Positions 6,063-10,722 of a stretch of DNA of 10,722 bases are shown one piece after another. This DNA comes from Oscillospiraceae bacterium (GTDB taxonomy: Bacteria > Bacillota > Clostridia > Oscillospirales > Acutalibacteraceae): NCBI GenBank assembly GCA_003505905.1, contig DNXM01000104.1:1-10722 (forward strand). Reading direction: 5' to 3'. The position numbers and the translations under genes are program-made. The notes under the pieces were generated by a model. It saw only the letters and a program-made list of their open reading frames with translations, searched no databases and was not told the DNA's origin. Every line of letters begins with the position of its first letter. Positions within the stretch are counted from its first letter, which is position 1.

Positions 6063-7520
6063 TTGGCTTTCAAGCGTGACGGCGAGCGTGGGCGCAACCT
6101 AACGGCGTTAATGGACTTTTACGAGCTGACCATGGCAAAGGGCTACTTTAACAATGGCTTGGGCGATACCACTGTGGTGTTTGATATGTTCTTTCGCAGT
6201 GTGCCCGACAACGGCGGCTTTGCGATTATGGCAGGCGTTCAGCAGCTGACGGAATATTTGGAGTCGCTGACCTTCAGCAACAGCGATATTGAAATGCTTC
6301 GCAATAAGAATTTCGACGAACGCTTTTTAGATTATTTGAAAAACTTCAAGTTTGCCTGCGATGTTTGGTGTGTGCCCGAGGGTACGCCCATTTTTCCGGG
6401 TGAACCGATTGTGACGGTGAAGGGTCCCGCTATTCAGGTGCAGTTGATTGAAACAATGGTTCTGCTTTGCATCAACCACCAAAGCTTGATTGCCACCAAG
6501 GCAAACCGCATTGTTCGTGCGGCACAGGGAAGAGCGGTTATGGAATTCGGCTCACGCCGTGCGCAGGGCTTTGACGGTGCGATTTACGGCGCGAGAGCGT
6601 CTTATATCGGCGGCTGTGTCGGTACGGCGTGTGCTATGAGCGAGCGTGATTTCGGTATCCCTGCACTTGGCACGATGGCGCATAGCTGGGTGCAGATGTT
6701 TGACACCGAGCTGGATGCATTCTGTGCCTATGCCAAGGAATATCCCGACAGCTGTACGCTGTTGATTGATACCTATAATGTGTTAAAGAGCGGCTTGCCC
6801 AATGCGGTTGAGGCGTTCCGCCGTGAGGTTTTGCCCCGTGGATTTCGCCCGAAGGGTGTCAGAATCGACAGCGGTGACATTACCTATTTATCCAAAAAAA
6901 TCCGCAAGGTGCTCGATGCCGAGGGCTTTGAGGACTGTGCGATTGTCGCATCGAACTCGCTGGATGAGTACATTATTCGGGATATGCTCATGCAGGGCGC
7001 ACAGATTGATTCATTCGGTGTCGGTGAGCGGTTGATTACGGCTTCGTCGAATCCCGTATTCGGCGGTGTCTATAAGCTTGCGGCGATTGAGCGTGAGGGA
7101 AAATGGATTCCGAAAATTAAAATCAGCGAAAATGTCGCCAAGATTACAACTCCCGGCTTCAAAAAGCTGTGGCGCCTGTATGATAAGGAAAGCGGAAAGG
7201 CGATTGCCGATGTGGTGACGCTGTTCGACGAAACGATTGACGAAAATCAGCCGTACGAGCTGTTTGACCCCGATTACACCTGGAAGCGTAAGACCGTAAC
7301 GGACTTCACGGCAAAAGAGCTGCGTGTTCAGCTGTTCCGCAACGGCGAAAAGATGTACGACACACCCAAGCTCAACGAAGTGCGTGCGTTCTGTAAAGAA
7401 CAGGTGGACACGCTTTGGGATGAAGTGATTCGTTTTGAAAATCCGCACCATTACTATGTCGACCTCTCACAAAAACTGTGGGATATGAAAAAAGAATTAT
7501 TGGATAAAAATTCCAAATGA
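6063..7520 (+). CDS. pncB: Nicotinate phosphoribosyltransferase
   Basis: This cytoplasmic enzyme joins nicotinic acid to PRPP, with ATP hydrolysis, to make nicotinate mononucleotide, the entry step of the Preiss-Handler route to NAD. The 485-residue product opens with NLTALMDFYELTMAKGYF, the family N-terminus. FGSRRAQGFDGA follows at about 162-172, then GTMAHSWVQMF with H207, which fits the conserved phospho-accepting histidine, then LLIDTYNVLKSGLPN and RIDSGDI at 267-273, the PRPP-binding region. Length is normal. The start is TTG at 6063, supported by GGAGG at 6051-6055 and by the family N-terminus; no ATG fits as well. The stop overlaps the next gene's possible ATG at 7517. The gene is recognisable as NAPRTase rather than nicotinamide phosphoribosyltransferase by the overall motif set. 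Confidence 0.95.
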   Translation: MAFKRDGERGRNLTALMDFYELTMAKGYFNNGLGDTTVVFDMFFRSVPDNGGFAIMAGVQQLTEYLESLTFSNSDIEMLRNKNFDERFLDYLKNFKFACDVWCVPEGTPIFPGEPIVTVKGPAIQVQLIETMVLLCINHQSLIATKANRIVRAAQGRAVMEFGSRRAQGFDGAIYGARASYIGGCVGTACAMSERDFGIPALGTMAHSWVQMFDTELDAFCAYAKEYPDSCTLLIDTYNVLKSGLPNAVEAFRREVLPRGFRPKGVRIDSGDITYLSKKIRKVLDAEGFEDCAIVASNSLDEYIIRDMLMQGAQIDSFGVGERLITASSNPVFGGVYKLAAIEREGKWIPKIKISENVAKITTPGFKKLWRLYDKESGKAIADVVTLFDETIDENQPYELFDPDYTWKRKTVTDFTAKELRVQLFRNGEKMYDTPKLNEVRAFCKEQVDTLWDEVIRFENPHHYYVDLSQKLWDMKKELLDKNSK

Positions 7521-7534
7521 AACAGGAGAAGACT

Positions 7535-9274
7535 ATGAATAACATTCCTCGCAGCGAATATCCACGCCCCGATTTTGTGCGTGAAAGCTACATCAACTTG
7601 AACGGCGAATGGGATTTTGAATTTGACTTCGGCAACAGCGGTGTCGCACGCAAAATGTATGAGCCGCAGGCGGAGTACACCAAGAAAATCATTGTGCCTT
7701 ATTGCCCCGAAAGCAAGCTCTCCGGCGTTTGCTTTAAGGACTTTATGCACAGCGTTTGGTACCGCCGCACCGTGAACCTTACCAAGGGCGAGGGTCGAAC
7801 CCTTTTGCACTTTGAGGCGGTGGATTACCAAGCAAATGTTTGGGTCAACGGCAAAGCCTTTGCGCCGCACATCGGCGGTTATACGGGCTTTGTGTTGGAC
7901 ATTACCGACGCTGTTGTTGACGGCGAAAACCGGATTGTTCTCAATGCGGTTGATTTGATGATTCCCGGTGTGCAGCCCAGAGGCAAGCAGAGCGAATGCT
8001 ATTATTCGCACGGCTGCGACTACACCCGCACCACGGGCATTTGGCAGACCGTTTGGATTGAGCAGGTGGCACAGACCTACATTAAAAATATCAAAGTGCG
8101 CACGGCGGATTTGGGCGGTGTCATCAACTGCGACCTTGCTTTGGCCGGTGATATTGCCGACACGCAGGTGCAATTGACCGCCTATTACGGCGGCAGAGAA
8201 GTCGGCAGTGCCGTAGCGGACGCTGCCTGCAACACGGTGAATGTCACGCTCGCCGTGGATGAAGTGCATTTGTGGGAGGTCGGTAAGCCCGAGCTGTATG
8301 ACATTGAATATGCTCTTGTGAAAAATGACCGGGTTATCGACTCGGCAAAGGGCTATTTCGGCTTGCGCACGGTTTCACTGCGTGACGGTGCAATCTGCAT
8401 CAACAACAAAAAAGTGTTCCAGCGTCTTGTGCTTGACCAGGGCTTTTATCCCGACGGCATCTATACCGCTCCTTCCGATGCGGATTTGATTCACGACATT
8501 GAGCTGTCCATGGCGGTCGGCTTCAACGGTGCCCGTTTGCACCAAAAGGTGTTTGAACAGCGCTTCCTGTATCATGCCGACAAAATGGGCTATTTGGTTT
8601 GGGGCGAATTCCCGAACTGGGGCTCGAATCACACCAAAATTGAGTCGCTTCCGCCTGTTCTTCAACAGTGGCTTGAGGAGATTGACCGTGACTATTCGCA
8701 CCCGGCTTTGGTTGGCTGGTGTCCGTACAACGAAACCTGGAATGTCAACGGCGCACAGCAGGACGATGCCGTGCTGAGCAGCATTTATTACATCACCAAG
8801 GCGGCGGACAGCACCCGTCCGTGCATTGATACGAGCGGCAACTTCCATGTTGTGACGGATGTTTATGATATTCACGAATACACGCAGGACGCCAAACAGC
8901 TCAAAGAGTGGTTGGAACACCCTGCACGGGAGGATAATGGCGTACACAACACGCATAAAGACCGTCAAACCTACGGCGGTCAGCCCTATTTCGTCAGCGA
9001 ATACGGCGGAACCTGGTGGGCACCCGGCGTGGAAAACGGCTGGGGCTACGGCGATACGCCCAAGACCGAGGAGGAGGCAGTCGACCGCATCTGCGATTTG
9101 ACGAAGGTATTGATGGACTGCGAATATTGCTGTGCCGTGTGCTACACACAGCTGACCGATATCGAGCAGGAGCAAAACGGTGTTTACGCTTACAGCCGTG
9201 AGAAGAAGTTCAGCGATGCGAATTACAAGCGCATTTACGACACCTTTACGGCAAAAGCCGCCATTGAAGACTGA
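7535..9274 (+). CDS. Glycoside hydrolase family 2 (beta-galactosidase/glucuronidase-like)
   Basis: A retaining exo-glycosidase of family 2, 579 residues from the ATG at 7535 and probably cytoplasmic, since no signal peptide is seen. Domains in order are a sugar-binding jelly roll at about 15-180 (INLNGEWDFEFDF, YRRTV, DYQANVWVNG), an immunoglobulin-like domain at about 183-280, and a TIM barrel from about 285 to the end. The acid/base is E400 in PYNETWN and the nucleophile is E489 in VSEYGG. The N-x-K motif of beta-glucuronidases is not evident before the GVYAYSR segment, which leans towards a galactosidase or related activity; the substrate remains open. ATG 7535 is preferred to ATG 7517 because AGGAGA at 7524-7529 precedes it. 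The upstream ATG would overlap the pncB stop by ATGA, so coupling with pncB is close either way. Confidence 0.93.
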   Translation: MNNIPRSEYPRPDFVRESYINLNGEWDFEFDFGNSGVARKMYEPQAEYTKKIIVPYCPESKLSGVCFKDFMHSVWYRRTVNLTKGEGRTLLHFEAVDYQANVWVNGKAFAPHIGGYTGFVLDITDAVVDGENRIVLNAVDLMIPGVQPRGKQSECYYSHGCDYTRTTGIWQTVWIEQVAQTYIKNIKVRTADLGGVINCDLALAGDIADTQVQLTAYYGGREVGSAVADAACNTVNVTLAVDEVHLWEVGKPELYDIEYALVKNDRVIDSAKGYFGLRTVSLRDGAICINNKKVFQRLVLDQGFYPDGIYTAPSDADLIHDIELSMAVGFNGARLHQKVFEQRFLYHADKMGYLVWGEFPNWGSNHTKIESLPPVLQQWLEEIDRDYSHPALVGWCPYNETWNVNGAQQDDAVLSSIYYITKAADSTRPCIDTSGNFHVVTDVYDIHEYTQDAKQLKEWLEHPAREDNGVHNTHKDRQTYGGQPYFVSEYGGTWWAPGVENGWGYGDTPKTEEEAVDRICDLTKVLMDCEYCCAVCYTQLTDIEQEQNGVYAYSREKKFSDANYKRIYDTFTAKAAIED

Positions 9275-9343
9275 TAAAATCGAATAATCCACCGTCGCCG
9301 GCACATAATAAACCCGATGATTTTTTTATTGGGGGGTGCGGAT

Positions 9344-10015
9344 ATGCAGCTGGTAAAGGTTGCAATCACGGCGGCGGTTTCTTTTTTGTTTTTGTTTTTG
9401 CTGACCCGTATGATGGGCAAACGGCAGGTGTCGCAGATGAGTATGTTCGACTATGTGGTGGGTATCACGGTCGGCTCGATTGCCGCCGAGCTTGCCACGG
9501 AATTGGAAGAGCCGGCAAAACCGTTGGTGGCGATGGCGGTATATGCGCTGTTGGCGGTGTGCTTTTCCGTTTTGTCCGACAAGTTTCTCAAATTCCGCCG
9601 TGTGTCCGAGGGACTGCCCGTGGTGCTGTTCAACAACGGCTGTTTTTATCGGGAGAACCTGAAAAAAAGCAAAATTGATTTAGATGAGTTCTTGATGCAA
9701 TGCCGAACGGCAGGTTATTTCGGGGTGCAGAATTTGCAAACGGCGCTGCTTGAGCCGAACGGAAAAATCAGCTTTTTGCCGCTTGCACAGCAACGCCCCG
9801 TTACACCGCAGGATTTGACACTTTCGGTGCAGGAGGCGGGAATGGAGGAAACGGTTGTTTCCGACGGCAACATTTTACAGGACGGTTTAAAAAAGGTCGG
9901 AAAAGACGAGCAATGGCTGAAAACCAAGCTCAAAGAGCAGGAGAAAAAGGTTTCGGATGTGTTCCTGGCAACCGCCGATAACAGCGGAAGCTTTCATGCG
10001 TTTTCCATTCGATAA
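9344..10015 (+). CDS. DUF421 (YetF-like) membrane protein
   Basis: A 223-residue protein of the YetF/DUF421 family. The N-terminal part has hydrophobic segments at about residues 2-20 (VKVAITAAVSFLFLFLL) and about 35-75, broken by the conserved FDYVVGITVGSIAAELA. The soluble C-terminal domain carries the family block LDEFLMQCRTAGYFGVQNLQTALLEPNGKISFLP at about 108-141. In Bacillus relatives these proteins are linked to spore or envelope functions, but the biochemical role is unknown. ATG 9344 is preferred to ATG 9317 because a G-rich ribosome site (GGGGGGTG, 9331-9338) lies just before it, leaving 69 bases after the glycosidase stop. No terminator lies in that gap, so read-through from the upstream operon is possible. 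Confidence 0.9.
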   Translation: MQLVKVAITAAVSFLFLFLLTRMMGKRQVSQMSMFDYVVGITVGSIAAELATELEEPAKPLVAMAVYALLAVCFSVLSDKFLKFRRVSEGLPVVLFNNGCFYRENLKKSKIDLDEFLMQCRTAGYFGVQNLQTALLEPNGKISFLPLAQQRPVTPQDLTLSVQEAGMEETVVSDGNILQDGLKKVGKDEQWLKTKLKEQEKKVSDVFLATADNSGSFHAFSIR

Positions 10016-10024
10016 AATTTTTCG

Positions 10025-10054
10025 GTCGAGTCCGTTTCGGATTCGACTTTTTTT
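10025..10054 (+). terminator. Rho-independent terminator after the DUF421 gene
   Basis: The stem GTCGAGTCC (10025-10033) pairs with GGATTCGAC (10039-10047), with one G-U pair and a 5-base loop. Seven T residues follow at 10048-10054. It separates the DUF421 transcript from homoserine dehydrogenase. Confidence 0.92.
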
Positions 10055-10085
10055 ATAAAATGCCGAATTTTTTTTGGTTTTCCCC

Positions 10086-10114
10086 TTTATTATATATATA
10101 TTATGTGCTATAAT
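10086..10114 (+). promoter_or_regulatory. Predicted extended -10 promoter of homoserine dehydrogenase
   Basis: Consensus TATAAT at 10109-10114 has the extended TG upstream (TGCTATAAT). The -35 at 10086-10091 (TTTATT) is poor, and a run of alternating T and A at 10089-10102 fills the spacer and overlaps the -35. Transcription would begin near 10121, giving a leader of about 60 bases in which no riboswitch was recognised. Confidence 0.65.
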
Positions 10115-10179
10115 AGGTCGGTAAACTCGCAATCTATCCCTTTCTTTCGGCAAATTCTATTTTCCATGGAGGAACAGTT

Positions 10180-10713
10180 ATGAACATTGCAATTATGGGC
10201 TACGGCGTTGTCGGCTCCGGCGTCGCCGAGGTACTCAAAAAAAATCACGACCACATTGTGCAGAAGAGTATGCAGTCGACTTTGGAGCTGACCCGTATTC
10301 TCGATTTGAGAGAGTTTCCGGGCGATGAAAACGAAAAGCTCTTCACCAAGGATTTTAATGACATTCTCAACGATGAGTCCATCAAAATCGTGGTGGAAAC
10401 CATGGGCGGACTTCATCCTGCTTACGAATTTGTTTTGGCTTGTCTTCAGGCAGGTAAGAGCGTTGTCACTTCCAACAAAGAGCTTGTTGCCGAAAAGGGC
10501 TACGAGCTGTTGAAGGTGGCGGAGGAAAACAACCTCAACTTTCTTTTCGAGGCAAGTGTCGGCGGCGGTATCCCGATTATCCGTCCTATCAGCCAATGCC
10601 TTGCCGCCAACGAAATTGACGAAATCGCCGGCATTCTAAACGGCACCACCATCTTCAAAGCTCATGGCGTCGTGAATCATCTTGGTGAGAATGAAGTTGG
10701 TGGTGCCGTTTAG
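10180..10713 (+). CDS. hom: Homoserine dehydrogenase, N-terminal part, disrupted at the right edge
   Basis: Homoserine dehydrogenase reduces aspartate semialdehyde to homoserine with NAD(P)H, feeding threonine and methionine synthesis. The N-terminus MNIAIMGYGVVGSGVAEVL has the Rossmann GxGxxG at G8, G10 and G13. SVVTSNKELVAEKG, FEASVGGGIPIIRP and the family signature AGILNGTT (to residue 157) follow. The ATG has GGAGG at 10168-10172. The family length is about 400 residues or more; here the reading frame ends after 177 codons. Codons 158-177 (IFKAHGVVNHLGENEVGGAV) do not belong to the family. They are the reverse complement of the gene's own next segment, so the TAG at 10711 is not a natural stop. 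Only codons 1-157 should be trusted as protein. Confidence 0.92.
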   Translation: MNIAIMGYGVVGSGVAEVLKKNHDHIVQKSMQSTLELTRILDLREFPGDENEKLFTKDFNDILNDESIKIVVETMGGLHPAYEFVLACLQAGKSVVTSNKELVAEKGYELLKVAEENNLNFLFEASVGGGIPIIRPISQCLAANEIDEIAGILNGTTIFKAHGVVNHLGENEVGGAV

Positions 10714-10722
10714 AATGCCGGC
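10627..10722. repeat. hom: Fold-back inverted repeat inside homoserine dehydrogenase at the window end
   Basis: Bases 10627-10651 and the last 25 bases, 10698-10722, are perfect reverse complements; one mismatch further in, pairing continues for five more bases. Read on the minus strand, 10722 down to 10651 is an open frame. It repeats AGILNGTT and continues with NFILTKMIHDAMSFED, which is the family's normal continuation after ILNGTT. The plus strand therefore runs forward to codon 157, jumps about 16 codons ahead and returns on the opposite strand. The right arm reaches the very last base. A chimeric read, amplification fold-back or contig-end hairpin explains this better than a biological element. 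Confidence 0.93.

Noticed and set aside
7454..8269. A 271-codon minus-strand open frame, and a similar 309-codon one at 8375-9304.
   Set aside because: Both are antisense to the family 2 glycosidase, which has a complete domain order and catalytic residues. Neither antisense product resembles a known protein.
10627..10722. Phase-variable invertible switch within homoserine dehydrogenase.
   Set aside because: Flipping the repeat-bounded segment still leads to a TAG stop after AMSFED-GGAV, so no orientation gives a full enzyme. No recombinase is nearby, and the repeat runs to the final base, as a contig-end fold-back would.

Overview
The window looks like a chromosomal segment of a low-to-mid GC, Gram-positive anaerobe, probably a gut-type Clostridia (Oscillospirales-like). 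This rests on three things: rpsD sits inside the rpsM-rpsK-rpsD-rpoA-rplQ cluster, as is common in Clostridia but not in Bacillus; Shine-Dalgarno sites are strong AGGAGG types, with some GTG and TTG starts; and the ribosomal S4 carries four cysteines. The exact genus cannot be read from the sequence by eye.

Region 1 (1-2615) is the distal end of the ribosomal alpha operon: the tail of rpsM, then rpsK, rpsD, rpoA and rplQ. It closes with a strong UUCG-loop terminator. Region 2 (2724-5489) is a tightly overlapped three-gene unit with its own promoter: a calcineurin-like metallophosphoesterase, a Crp/Fnr-fold regulator and a membrane-anchored alpha/beta hydrolase. Both junctions are ATGA overlaps. 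A hairpin at its end also serves as terminator for the convergent gene that follows. Region 3 (5504-6062) holds a small XRE-type repressor on the minus strand and a 310-bp AT-rich divergent spacer, with a good promoter facing each way.

Region 4 (6063-10054) reads rightward: nicotinate phosphoribosyltransferase (NAD salvage), overlapped by ATGA with a cytoplasmic family 2 glycoside hydrolase, then a DUF421/YetF membrane protein and a terminator. Region 5 (10109-10722) has an extended -10 promoter and the first 157 codons of homoserine dehydrogenase.

The most unusual structure is at the right end. After codon 157 of homoserine dehydrogenase the sequence folds back on itself. The last 72 bases, read on the minus strand, encode the gene's own expected continuation, and they finish with a 25-bp perfect inverted copy of 10627-10651. 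This creates a false stop. It is best explained as a chimeric or contig-end fold-back rather than biology. Most of the remaining window is ordinary housekeeping and accessory metabolism. I found no clear evidence of a new defence or mobile system.
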